From Purpureocillium takamizusanense (taxonomy: Eukaryota; Ascomycota; Sordariomycetes; Hypocreales; Ophiocordycipitaceae), in NCBI RefSeq assembly GCF_022605165.1, contig NC_063068.1:744001-808000 (forward strand): DNA of 64,000 nucleotides, in the 5' to 3' direction. The translations under genes were made by a program, and so were the position numbers. The notes beneath the pieces are model-generated. The model was not told where the DNA came from, searched no databases, and saw only the letters and a program-made list of their open reading frames with translations. Shown here piece by piece: positions 45,015 to 56,586 of this stretch (positions within the stretch are counted from its first letter, which is position 1; each line of letters starts with the position of its first letter).

Positions 45015-47932
45015 ATGGCCCAGGACAGCGACGCGCCCAAGGCGGTTGACAAGGGCAAAGGGAAGGCCGTGGACGAGTCCAAAGATGACAAGCCTGTTCT
45101 GAACGGCAAGAAGGAGGATAGCAAGAAGGACGGTATGTTTGGCGGCAGCCCCAGCGACGCCGCAGAGCGCACGCTAACGACCCCGAGTAGCTGCAGAGGA
45201 GGAGCTCAATGAGGAGGACCAGCAGCTCAAAAATGAGCTCGACATGATGGTTGAGCGGCTTACGGTATGGTCCTGGTCGATGACACCACTACTGGAGGGG
45301 TGTGGCTGACTGACGACGCGCAGGAGTCAAACACGGAACTCTACAAGACTGCCCTCGAGGCCATGAAGACATCGATCAAGACCTCGACATCATCAATGAC
45401 GGCGGTGCCGAAACCGCTCAAGTTCCTGCGACCGCACTACGAGACCTTGACAAAGCTCTATGAGGAGTGGCCCGCTGGGGAGAACAAGACGTCTTTGGCG
45501 GACGTCCTGTCCGTCATTGGCATGACGTACTCGGACGAAGATAGGCAAGACACGCTCAAGTACCGGCTGCTTGCCCCGGCATCTGATATCATCTCCTGGG
45601 GACATGAATACGTCAGACATCTGGCTCTCGAGATTGGAGAGGTGTACGGAAAGCGCATCACCGCCGACGAGCCTACAAAAGATCTGGTTGACCTCGCCCT
45701 GGTCCTGGTGCCCCAATTCATCAATAGCAACGCCGAAGCAGACGCCGTCGATCTCATGAGCGAACTGGAGATTATTGAGCAGATCCCCAAGTATGTGGAC
45801 GAGAACACCTATTCTAGGGTGTGCTTGTACATGGTCAGCATGGTCAACCTACTCACGTATCCCGACAACGAGACCTTCCTTCGCACGGCACACAACATTT
45901 ACATGGAGTACAAGCAATTCACACAAGCCATGACTCTGGCCATTCGGCTCCACGACATCGAACTCATCCGTGCTGACTTTGACAAGGCCGAGGATCCGGC
46001 GTTGAAGAAGCAATTAGCCTTCCTGATTGCCCGTCAAAGGATAGTCATGGAACTTCCAGAGGAGACCTTGGACGAGCAAGAGAGTGCGGAATGTCTTTCG
46101 AACCTTAAGCTGTCGGAGCATTTCAAATCACTTGGGAAGGAGCTGAACATCCTGGATCCGAAGACCATCGAGGACATTTACAAGAGCCACCTTGAGAGCA
46201 GCCGCGTGGCGGGCATGACTAACCTAGACTCGGCCAGGCACAACCTCGCGTCTGCGTTTGTGAACGCGTTTGTCAATGCCGGCTTCGGCAACGACAAGAT
46301 GATGCTGGTGGATGGCGAGAAAGAGACGTGGGTCTGGAAGACCAAGGCAGAGGGCATGATGTCGACTGTTGCCTCCATGGGCACGTTGCTTCTGTGGGAC
46401 ATCGAAAACGGTCTGGACAAGATCGACAAGTACACCTACTCACCGGAGCCAGAGATATCTGCTGGCGCCATGCTTGCTATTGGGATCATGAACTCAGGCG
46501 TACGGATAGATTCCGAGCCGGCGCTGGCGCTTCTCGGCGACGCCGAGAAGCTGCAGGACCAAAACCCTTTGGTCAAGATAGCGTGTATCATGGGCCTCGG
46601 CTTGTCATACGCGGGGTCCAACAAGGAGGACCTGCTAGACCTGCTTCTCCCAATCATCAGCGATTCGTCGCAAGACATGGATATCTCGGCCATGGCAGCA
46701 CTCGCCTGTGGCTTGATCTTTGTCGGCTCCTCCCATCCTGAGGTGTCCGAGGCCATTGTCACAACTCTTATGGACGAGGACCGGAAGAATCAACTGACGG
46801 ACAAGTGGACACGGTTTTTGGCACTGGGACTGGGACTGCTGTTCTTCGGGCGGCAAGAGGAGGTCGACGTTATCCTGGAAACGCTCAAGGCTGTAGACCA
46901 CCCCATGGCGAAGCCCACGGCGGTTCTGGCCGAGATATGTGCGTGGGCGGGCACTGGTGCCGTGCTCAAGATCCAGGAGCTGTTACACATCTGCAACGAG
47001 CACAAGGAAGAGTCGGACGACAAGAAGGGCGATGAGCTCCTCCAGGCTTATGCCGTGATCGGCATCGCTCTGGTGGCGATGGGCGAGGACGTGGGACAGG
47101 AGATGGTTTTGCGGCAGTTTGGGCATCTGATGCACTACGGAGAGGCCAACATCCGCAAGGCGGTTCCTCTCGCCATGGGTTTAATCAGTCCCAGCAACCC
47201 GCAGATGAAGGTGTACGATACGCTGTCGAGGTACAGCCACGACAACGACCCCGAGGTCGCCATCAACGCCATCTTCGCCATGGGCATGCTGGGCGCGGGC
47301 ACCAACAACGCCAGACTGGCGCAGCTTCTGCGACAGCTCGCCAGCTACTACCACCGCGACCAAGACGCACTTTTCATGGTCCGCATCGCGCAGGGACTGC
47401 TACATATGGGCAAGGGCACGCTGTCTATCAACCCGTTCCACACCGATCGGCAGGTGCTTTCCCACGTGGCGGCGGCCGGCCTCCTGGCGACCATGGTGGC
47501 CATGATCGACCCAAAGGAGTTCATCTGCTCCACGTCACACTACCTCCTCTACTTCTTGGTGCCTGCCATGCACCCGCGCTTCCTCGTCACGCTTGACGAG
47601 AGCCTGAAGCCGCTCAAGGTCAATGTGCGTGTTGGTCAGGCCGTGGACGTGGTGGGCCAGGCTGGGCGGCCCAAGACCATTACGGGCTGGCAGACGCAGA
47701 GCACGCCGGTCCTGCTGGGCTACGGGGAGCGCGCCGAGCTGGAGGACGAGCAGTACATCAGCCTCAACAGCACGCTCGAGGGCCTAGTAATCCTACGAAA
47801 GGTGAGTTTGCATGCAATATTCCCCCGCCCCCTCTTCCCTCCCTCCGACCGAGGTGAACGCTTGTTATGCTCACTTGAACGTGCGCTGACATGCAATGCA
47901 AACAGAACCCCGAGTGGGAGGACGGAAAATAG
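45015..47932 (+). CDS. RPN1: 26S proteasome regulatory subunit Rpn1
   Basis: Largest non-ATPase subunit with Rpn2 in the proteasome base; docks ubiquitin and UBL shuttle factors and the deubiquitinase Ubp6. Four exons, 45015-45132, 45191-45264, 45324-47801 and 47906-47932, give 898 residues. The first 45 residues are Lys/Asp-rich, followed by LNEEDQQLKNELDMMVERL and YKTALEAMKTSIKTSTSSMT. Proteasome/cyclosome repeats are plain in the middle: GLGLSYAGSNKEDLLDLL, ALACGLIFVGSSHPEVSEA, LGLGLLFFGRQEEV, AMGLISPSNPQMKVYDTLSR and AMGMLGAGTNNARLAQLL. The last exon codes only NPEWEDGK. Donors are GTATGT, GTATGG and GTGAGT; all junctions keep frame. Confidence 0.98.
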
Positions 47933-48675
47933 ACGCGATCGTACTGGAGGGTGGGAACGGGGATTTCGTGACAGGGAGGCGCGGAGTGCGAAACGCCTTG
48001 CGTCCATGCCGCCCTAGTCTTGTGGGCAAAAATCCTACCGGTGCGACTGTATAGTATGGTATGGTAGTCCACGCGTGTCTGCGTGTGTGTGTGCGCGAGT
48101 TTCGCAGGCACAAATACTTGCTTGACACGGCGCGGGCATGTGCATCGATAAGATGGGGGGACAAGAACATCGCACACAAGAACATTTTATAAAATCGAAT
48201 TGACTACCATGGTCTGAGTCTGACGCATGGTTTTGATTATTGTCAGTTGCATGCTAGCTATACATGTTTGCGCTATAGGAACATGAAATGTCTATATATC
48301 ATCCGTAGCCGCTCCCGATGTGTGTGGTAGGGCGGGTGCCTCGATGTCATGACCCAAGATTCTGCCCTGCCTTGCTTGGCTGGCCGGCTGCCGCCCCGTC
48401 TATGCATATTATTTTTGTTTTCCAAGAGGAAAGCCCGAGGTTTGTAACATATGTGTGTCCCCAAATTCGTCATGGAAGCTGTCGTAGTCGTAGTGGTGAT
48501 GGTGGTGGCGGTGGCGGTAGTTAGTAGTGAAGTAGGAAGCGGAGGCGGTGGCGGATATGGCGGGTAAGTAAGACAGCAAAAGGATGCACACAGTGATGAT
48601 GGCACACACCCCCGAAACCAATTCGGCAGGCGGGCGTGCCACGCCGTCTCGGACCCGGGACCCCAACCAAGCCCC
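47933..48675. other. Convergent spacer, RPN1 and OPT-2
   Basis: 743 bp of 3' flanks. A GTGTGT-rich stretch near 48080 and a GTG-rich tract near 48490-48520 are seen, and no gene. Confidence 0.6.
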
Positions 48676-51600
48676 TTACCACGTATCGGGGCCAAACTTG
48701 TCTCCATCGGCGACGGTCCTGTACGAGCAGGCCTGCCAGTCGCAGCCCTGCTTGTACACCTCTGTGCCCCACCACGTGAAGCCCTTCATCCAGCCGGGGT
48801 AGATGAAGCCGAAGAAGACGACGACGATGCCAAAGGCAAGGCCCGAGTCGAGGGCGGCGGAGAGTGTCATGGTGTACTTGCCCCACCAGGCGCTGGCGCG
48901 GCGCTTCACGAGGTAGTTGAAGAAGAAGCAGACGAGGGCCCAGACGGAAAAGTTGAGCCCCGTGGCCGGGGGGATCCAGCCCATGGCGCCGAAGATGACG
49001 GGCAGATTGACCTTGCGGAGGATGCTGCCGCGGCGCTTGCGGGCGTAGAGCCACAGCGGGATGGGGAGGAGGGCGCCGAGCGGGAAGCACCAGACGAGGG
49101 CGCGGTATATGGCGGTGGGGCCGAAGAACTCGCCGGGTCCGACGACGCCCCAGAGGATGGAGCCGTTGAAGTGGACGCGGGCGATGGGGCAGGTGAAGCC
49201 GTTGACGGCCTCGGAGGTGCAAATGCCCTTGACGTTGGCGAACATCCAGTTGAGGACGCCAATCTGCGTGACCGACGAGACGAGCGTCGCAACGACCTGC
49301 ACAGAGAACATGATGCGCGGGGGGATCTTCATGTAGTGTCCGAGCTTGAGGTCCGACGCGAACTTGATGCCCTGCGCCGACGAGATGTAGCCGTAGGTGA
49401 CGAAGACCATGTTGGCGATGGGGCGGCCGGGGAAGACGACGCCGCAGATGAGCTGGCAGATGAGGTAGATGCTGCTGTGCTGGTTGGTGACGGCCATGAT
49501 GATGCCGTTGGGGATGAAGAAGATGGCGCCGATGGCCAGCGACAACAGGAGGCCGTACCAGGGGAGGTGGACGGGGTAGCTTTGATTGAGCACGGTCAGC
49601 GATACGAGATGCACAGGACGCGGTGATGATGTGAAGGACCTACTACTCGACGAGGAACATGCCAATGGCCGTCATGGACACAAATGTCAAGAGATACCAG
49701 CTCGCCGGGGCATCCTTGTACCGTCTCATCAGCCGGCAATGCACGTCCTCGCGGCTCAACAGATTATCGATGTTGGGCATTGATCCAGACATGCGCGTGT
49801 ATGTGTCGCTGCCGAGGGAGCCGCTCGAAGCCGCCCGCGAGTCGTTGACCGGCTGGTATGCCGGCTTACCATTCTCCCGCGCCTCCTCCAATGCCTTCTT
49901 CCACGTCCGCCAGATGTCGTGACCGTGCCAGCAGAGCGTGTGGGTCAGAAGCGCAGCCAGCCCGGCAAACTGCACGCCATAGCTGAGCATGTACGTGACG
50001 GGCAGGAAGACGCGACTGTACTTGGAGTAGGCCTCTCTGTCGAAGAGGAATTCTGGAGTCAGGATCTTGCTGACGTCGTAGATCTTGCCCGTGTTGTCGA
50101 AGACGCCCGCGGACAAGATGGGCATGTACGACGAAAACAGGACGTTTGAGTAGTAAAATATGGGCGCGATGATCCACATGACAATAGCCAGGCCGCCAAT
50201 GACATTCATGGCAGCCCAGAAGGGCACAAGCAGTGGTGACCCGACATAGGTGATTTGCGCCCAGTCAAAGGTCATGGGGAAGAGTCCCAGACCCGACGTG
50301 ACGCCAAACAGGTTGGCGAGGACGACGTTCTTGGGCGCGAACCAAGTGATGACGCTAAAGTAGCTGAGCGCGGGGAACAGCAGGCCCGGGAGAAAGTAGA
50401 AGGCAAAGGCGGCGGTCCAGACGATATAGAAGAACTTCCAGCGACTGATGGTCCACCCATTGGCGGGCTTGTTGTCCTGCTTGTGGAGAGTCGAGAACAT
50501 GGCCGCGGACATGAGGGTGCCGGGCCATATCATGCCGCTTGGCCGCACGAGGAAGCGGCGGGTGATGCCGGCGAAGCCGTAGCCCAGGATCTGGGTTGAT
50601 ATGGTGAGGAGCAGCTGGTACAGAATAGGGGCCTGCTGGTTGTAAAACTGCGTCTGTTCGACGATGACGTCGGTCGCAAAGGCAAAGCCAAAGGCGACAT
50701 TGCTGCTCACGTAGACGCACGTGTGCTCCTTTTCGTTCCATCTCCCCTGAGCCAGCCATAGGCGCCACGACCCGAGCTTCTTGGGCGGGAGACGGCGCGG
50801 CATGGGGTCTTCGCGCTCGATAATGGAGGGGGTGCGAACGCCCTCGATGAATTCCTCATCAGGGTCATATGGCCGTTTGAGTAAGATGTCCCACAAGTGG
50901 CCGAGGGGGTGGACGAGAAGCAATGCAATGACGGGTGTAATGGCAACGCTAGGGTATCGCAGGGAGAAGAAGAGATTGGTGGAGGATCCGAGTATGGAAA
51001 AAAGAACGGAGAGGCACCACATGCGCGGGGTATTGATGGAAAGAGTGGTGTTGTCGGTCGGGGAAACGGATGCGCGAACGGCTTCGTGAGGGGAATTCTC
51101 CAGGTATTCGTGGTCGGAGTCGTCTGACTGATCTTGGTCGTCGAGGGGAAGCCCGTCGTCGGTGGTCAGGTCGTCGTCTTTGCCGTGATCCAGCATGTCG
51201 CCCGGCAGGGGCGCCTCTCCCAAGCCGAAGCGGCCATCGAGACCGGAGACGAGGGCGGCGCCGTCGAGCTCCTCGGACATTCGCGACGACTGCTTGGAGA
51301 GGCCAGAGCGCTTGGAGCTCAAGCTCCGGCGGCTCCGGCTGCTTTGGCGAAAGCCGTGGGAGTCTTCGGACTCGGTGTCGGTGTCGGCGGGTGAGGCATG
51401 CTGGCGCGGCGTGGCGGAGACGGAGCCGTAGGGGGAGGAGTCGCGGGCGTCGTCGGAGAGCAGAAAAGGAAGCCGCCGCTTCCTCTTGGGCGCCGCCATG
51501 GCGTCGTCGTCGGCGTCGTCGGCGTCAGCGTCGGGAATGTCGTCGACGAGGACGACCGAGGGAGCTTGGGGCTGGGGAAGCTCCTCCAGTGCTATCGCCT

Positions 51601-52069
51601 CGACAGATCGGGAGGTCGAGCGGGCATGGCGAGAAGATGTAGCGGCGGGCGTGTCGGGCGGGATGCGAATCTTGCGGGTCGCGTAAGGCGCTTGTCGAGG
51701 TCGGGCCTGTGAGACAGTGGATCGCGATGCGGAAGAGTCCTCGGGGGATGCCAGGGCTTGCAGCTGGGAAGGCTCGGCGCTGGGCTGGTGCGCCTGCCAA
51801 TCCTGGAGAGGGCGTTGCAGATGGGAGTCACCGGCGGCGACCCTGGTCTCAGCCTTGGGGGCACCTGCAGACGAGGGGGCAAGGGCGGGCGGGCAGTTGG
51901 TGGTGGTGGTGGTGGTGGTCGCGGTGGTTGTGGAGGAGGATGTGGTAGCAGCAGCAGGAAGGGCGGTTGTGGAGGAGGTGGTGGTGGTGGTGGTAGTCTC
52001 GGGATTGGAATTGTCATTAGACGACCTCGAGTCGGTCTCGGTGCGGCGGCGGCGACGGCGGCGACCCAT
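48676..52069 (-). CDS. Oligopeptide transporter, OPT family (OPT-2), long N-terminus
   Basis: Two exons, 52069-49644 and 49579-48676, joined in phase 2 (GTAGGT...AAAG) to restore FLVEYYPVHLPWYG; 1109 residues. Residues 1-340 are low-complexity and probably cytosolic: Arg- and Thr-runs, Ser/Pro-rich segments and acidic blocks. The transporter core begins near TPRMWCLSVLFSILG. Family motifs: FRYPSVAI, DWAQITYVGSPL, KIPPRIMF, NGFTCPIARVHF, GWIPPATGLNF and WWGTEVYKQGCDWQACSY. It should import small peptides or glutathione-like substrates. It is a clear relative of OPT-1 but has one intron instead of seven and a 300-residue longer N-terminus. Start is the only ATG before the Arg-run. Confidence 0.95.
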
Positions 52070-54895
52070 GGCGGGGCAGCGGGCGAAGTGGGCAGGACCT
52101 TGGCAGCCCGGGGCCCATGGACGACGGGAGGTCAGCAGCCGTCCAAGAAAGAGTCAGAGTGACGGAGTTTTGGCGGAGAGGGGGACGCGCATGGATGGAG
52201 CCGGAGATGGGGAACGGGGGACGGGGATTGGCAACGGAGGCAATGGAGGATCAATGGAGACGTCGCGGCGTCGTCGTCAACCTACCTTAGGCACGGTAAC
52301 TACCACGTACACGATATAGTATACCTTAGTATAGTATCGCGGGTGCCGACCAGGGTGTCCAGACAGAGGGACGACGCTGGACGGCGAGAGGAGAGCGCGC
52401 AAGAGGCAACGGGTCCGGCGCTAATGCAACACTGGGATGGGCGGCGGGCCAGTCAGTAGGTTGTACTTGTGCTGTGTGTGGTCCGTAGCAGTAGTAGGAT
52501 CCTCACTGTCGTCGACTGTCTCCCTGTCGTCCCTTGGTTGCCCAGTTGTCGGTTCGCAGAGAGAGCCTTCAGGCGGACTGCAGGTGCTGACTGTAGGTAG
52601 GAAGGTACCTATGCGGGTTCACGCTCACTGCCGACAAGGAGAGAGAAAGAGAGAGAGACGGGACCATGGAGACGGTGCTGCACGTTGGTGCTTGTGCGGG
52701 AGCTTGGCCCTTGAATTGCTTGCAGACGCCCAAAGGGTACCTTTCCCGATCCGCTGTGCTGGGAGAAAGTGCTCCCAAACCGTCGGCGCCTGGGCCGCAA
52801 TGCAAGGCAGCACCTCACCGATGGAAGCGCTGCGCCGAGCGGGCGGGCGGCAGCGTGGGGCGCCAGGATTGGGGGGGGGCCTTGGGGGGGTCCATGCCCC
52901 CCTGCACGCACGCACACTGGCACACAGCGCCTGCAGGGATAGGTAGGGGCGTCGAGCACGATGACGGTGCGAGCCGCGGACCGTTTCGTTGTCTGCATTC
53001 ACGGTGGCACAAGCGCCGATGAACAAGGGACGTGAGGCGATCAACCGAATTCTTATTCCGGTCGTGAAGCAGCGCGTTGGTGGGTTCGGGGTTTGCTGCC
53101 TCGCTTTGTTTTAGGGGGGACGCTGCCTGGACTACAGGTAAGGTACCTTACTACTACCTTAGGTACCTGTACTCTGCCATGAAAGGAAACACACCAACTG
53201 CCGTCTTCGTCGCAGCTCAACCTCCAAAGCACCAGCACCAAAGAGCGCTCGCCCTTGCTGACTGGAGATATCTCAACCTCACGCAGGGTCTCAGGGCCCT
53301 CTTCCTCCCACCAGCTCTCTCATCTTCATCACAAGGCATCAGAGCTGGGATCATGACTTCGTCGACTACCTTAGTGGGTACGAATGTATTGCCCCCGTCA
53401 TGCATCGGCCAAGTCATCAGCAGCTACGGCGGCCACACCGCAATGACAACGGCCCAATCCACAAGACGCAGTTGTTGGTAAGCCAAGTGCCTACCTGTAA
53501 CTCGGCAAGAAGCATTGTCACAATATCTCGCACTAACTATAGTTTAGTGCCTACCACTGCGTGCTTTCTTTCCTCCGTCTGATTTATGACATGGCTCCTC
53601 GCGATGCGTCTCTTGCATTCCTCCACCACCCACCCTAGCTCCCTCATGCCTGCGCGCATCAACTCAAAGCCCCATCGGCAGACCCTTGTCCATGTCTCGG
53701 CTCGTCTCCCACACCACACACCTCTTCAATAAACTGCTCGATGAGGCGCTCCTTCGCATTCTCGTCTTTCAACACTTCTTCGCCTCTTAGTACGCGAATC
53801 CACGCCCCAAACCTGCTCTTCGGAAACCGAGCTGCGGCAATCGACAGCGGACGGACTTTACCATAAATTGTTGGGCTCAGAAAGACCCACGGTCGTCGTG
53901 TACGAGTTAGTTGCGAGCGCCGCTAGCAGCGACTTGTGCTGTCGCCGTCGCAAGCAAGCGCGGAGTGGAACCTACTGGCTCCCAACTTCAGTATACGTGC
54001 GATGGCGTCGTACACTTTCTTATTAGCCCGTCTGCATTGACAGGACATTTCATGCTGTATATACTCTTCGTAGGTAGTCATTGGAATTTGTCGTTGCGCT
54101 TGGGTCTATATATACCGTACGTATTGCCTTTCAAGCTCAGCCTCCCCGCATCAACAGACAAAGCAAGTACGTATCAATATACTTGACGGCATTACGCCCG
54201 TCATCAAAAGGGGACTGGCCCTGCATAGCCAATCTGTTTGTGACTGAGCCCATTGTTGACGACTGTCATCGATCTCAACTGTATATGCACGAGGACGTTA
54301 AATGTTGCTTTGGCCGAAAGCGGCAACCCGAAAGTGCACATTTGATGCCTTTACCAAGCAGGATGTATTCGTACAAGTACCAAGGTAGTACGAAGCTATA
54401 GCGGCGCCACTATGGACGGGTGCAATGCATGCATGCCTCGTCCGACTTCACGTGTGCATTGACGAAGGCGCAGCGCAAGCACGCATCAACAGCCTCGGGA
54501 CCCGAAGCAAGCAGGAAGATGAGGAGCCCAGGGCCCTCAAAGCAAAACGCAACAAACTGACCGCCTGGCACCATGTATCATGGCTAATGACACGTAGGTA
54601 CCTACTGCTAGTACCTCTCTCGGTACAAACGAAGCAGGATAGGCTACCTTAGTACTTGGAAGCAATGGCGGACACCCATCCGTCCCGCCGCCGCCAAGGT
54701 GGGCTCGCTCCAGGGCACCAACGCCTGCCAACGCCCCGAAAATCCACTCACGTGCAGGGCAGGGCAGCGCCCAAAAGTCATGCTCCGCTGGGTGAGAGCC
54801 TCAAATCATCCGTCATGCTTGCTCCCTGATGGTGGCTCCATCCGCCAAACCGCGGTGACGAGTGTGACGATTGTGTCGTCATCAGGCACCCAACC
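52070..54895. other. Divergent spacer between OPT-2 and FAU1, 2.8 kb
   Basis: No supported gene. A 14-bp perfect palindrome, GTAAGGTACCTTAC, lies at 53138-53151, with TACCTTAGGTAC right after it (53155-53166). Several further ACCTT/AAGGT sites occur (near 52281, 52323, 53367, 54643). Confidence 0.55.
53138..53166. repeat. Palindromic GGTACC cluster
   Basis: A perfect 14-bp palindrome followed 3 bp later by a near-palindrome TACCTTAGGTAC. Intergenic; function unknown. Confidence 0.8.
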
Positions 54896-55698
54896 ATGGC
54901 CGCCGCCTCAGTTGCTACCGCCAAGCAACAGCTGCGGTCTCTGATGAAGCGGCGATTGTCGTCGGTGACCCCCGAGTCCGTCACCGTTCAGAGTACGTAC
55001 GACGCCCTCGCCGCGCTCGCCTCTCCACTCACAGCTTTGGGGATGCAGGCCGCCACATCTTCGAGTCCCTCAAGGACTTTGAGCCGTACAGGAACGCCGC
55101 ACGCATCAGCATCTACCTGTCGATGCCGGCCGCCGAGGTGCAGACCGACGCCATCGTCCGCCACGCCCTCGCCGCCGGCAAGCACGTCTTCGTCCCCTAC
55201 CTGCATAGGCCGCCCGTCGAGATGTCCGACGCGCCCGCCCGCGTTATGGACATGGTGCATCTGAAGAGCGTCCAGGACTATGAGAGCCTTACGCGGGACC
55301 GCTGGGGCATTCCCAGCATAGACCTGGCCACCGTCCACGAGCGCCAGCGCATCCTCGGCGGAACGGAAACGCAGACGTCCGACGACGACGACGACGCCGC
55401 CGCCACGCTGGACCTGATGCTCATGCCCGGCGTGGCCTTTGACTTTGACGACGCCGGCTCCGTCCGCAGACTCGGCCACGGCAAGGGCTTCTACGACTTC
55501 TTCCTCAACCGCTACTTGGCCCAGCAGCATAGCAGCCCGGAGCGGCCGCCGCTGCGCCTGTACGGCCTCGCCCTCACCGAGCAGCTCTTGGCTCCCGGCT
55601 CGGGCGACGAGGTGCCTACCGGCGCACACGATCGCCGTCTGCATGGGTTGGTTTTGGGCAGCGGCGAGATTCGCCACTCCTCCACAAGTAGCGTCTGA
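54896..55698 (+). CDS. FAU1: 5-formyltetrahydrofolate cyclo-ligase (MTHF synthetase)
   Basis: Converts 5-formyl-THF to 5,10-methenyl-THF with ATP, the only route that recovers this folate store. Two exons, 54896-54992 and 55049-55698, with GTACGT...GCAG, give 248 residues. N-terminal ATAKQQLRSLMKRRLSSV is the usual start; ISIYLSMPAAEVQTDAIV and the C-terminal LMLMPGVAFD and RRLGHGKGFYDFF contain the catalytic and ATP-binding signature. An inserted Asp run (SDDDDDAAATLD) precedes the PGVAFD block. The junction Q-S-RHIFESL keeps the frame. An earlier CACAG acceptor within the intron would shift the frame. No mitochondrial presequence is evident. Confidence 0.95.
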
Positions 55699-56586
55699 AC
55701 TGCAACCCCTCCGTCCATCGACTGCTGAGTCCATTCTGCTACATCACCCGTGTACCTATGTGTTAAGACTTGCGTGCCGACGCAGTGGGCTTTGCTTCAC
55801 GCCTCAGCTTGTCGGGCCAGCGTACTTCGTATACCAAGTACTTCGTACCTCATACTGTATAAAGTACTCCACTGCCATATACGACTGCACTCGTTCCGCG
55901 TCAAAGATCAGAGTCGCGCGGCTGGCCGAATGCATGCGCACTCGCCGTTGTAAAACGTCATACTGGCCCAGTATGAATGAATGCAATAATCAATCTCAAC
56001 ATCCTGTCATGCCATTTTTTGTCGACCCCGTCTTTCAAGCCCCCCGGCTGAATGTGTCATTGCTCGTCCTGTTGTTGCTGTGCCGATTGGCGGCCACCCG
56101 GAGCGGAAAAACTAGCGGCGGACCCTGCCTGTCCCTGGGCCCCGTCGGCTGGCACGCCTCGCTCTTTCACTTACTCACTAACTACCCCACCAAAGAACGC
56201 CTCGACCCCATGCCATCATCAAAGCCAAACACTGCACCTTCCTCACCTTCTGCGGGCTTTGTCCCTTTGTGCTCCCCGACGATACACCCGACTTTGACGG
56301 CCGATCAGACACTGCGAATCCACGATATCACACTCGCCGACAACAGAAGCCCCGTCTCCTACCCCTAGGTGCGCTCGTTGTCTCCTACTCCTCGGCAGCA
56401 TCCTAGCCGGCACACGCAGGCAACCGCAACCCAGCAACCTTTCGGAGTCTGCCATCGTCGCAATCACCCCCTCGCGTGACCGAGGCGCGCGGCCTTGCAC
56501 CTCGTCCGCTGAATCAACTCTCTTCTCCTTCGCCATATTCGTCTGCAAAGCCCGCGTGCCTAATACTCCGCTGTCCCTTGCCCATC
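55699..56586. other. Spacer between FAU1 and MTR10
   Basis: Two TACTTCGTA palindromes at 55823-55831 and 55839-55847. The 3' part (56160-56586) is CT-rich MTR10 leader. No gene supported. Confidence 0.55.
55823..55847. repeat. Pair of TACTTCGTA palindromic 9-mers
   Basis: Two copies with starts 16 bp apart, matching the arrangement at 14906-14928. Confidence 0.8.

Noticed and set aside
6153..52069. Recent tandem duplication of the OPT genes
   Set aside because: They lie about 40 kb apart with different intron positions, N-termini and sequence.
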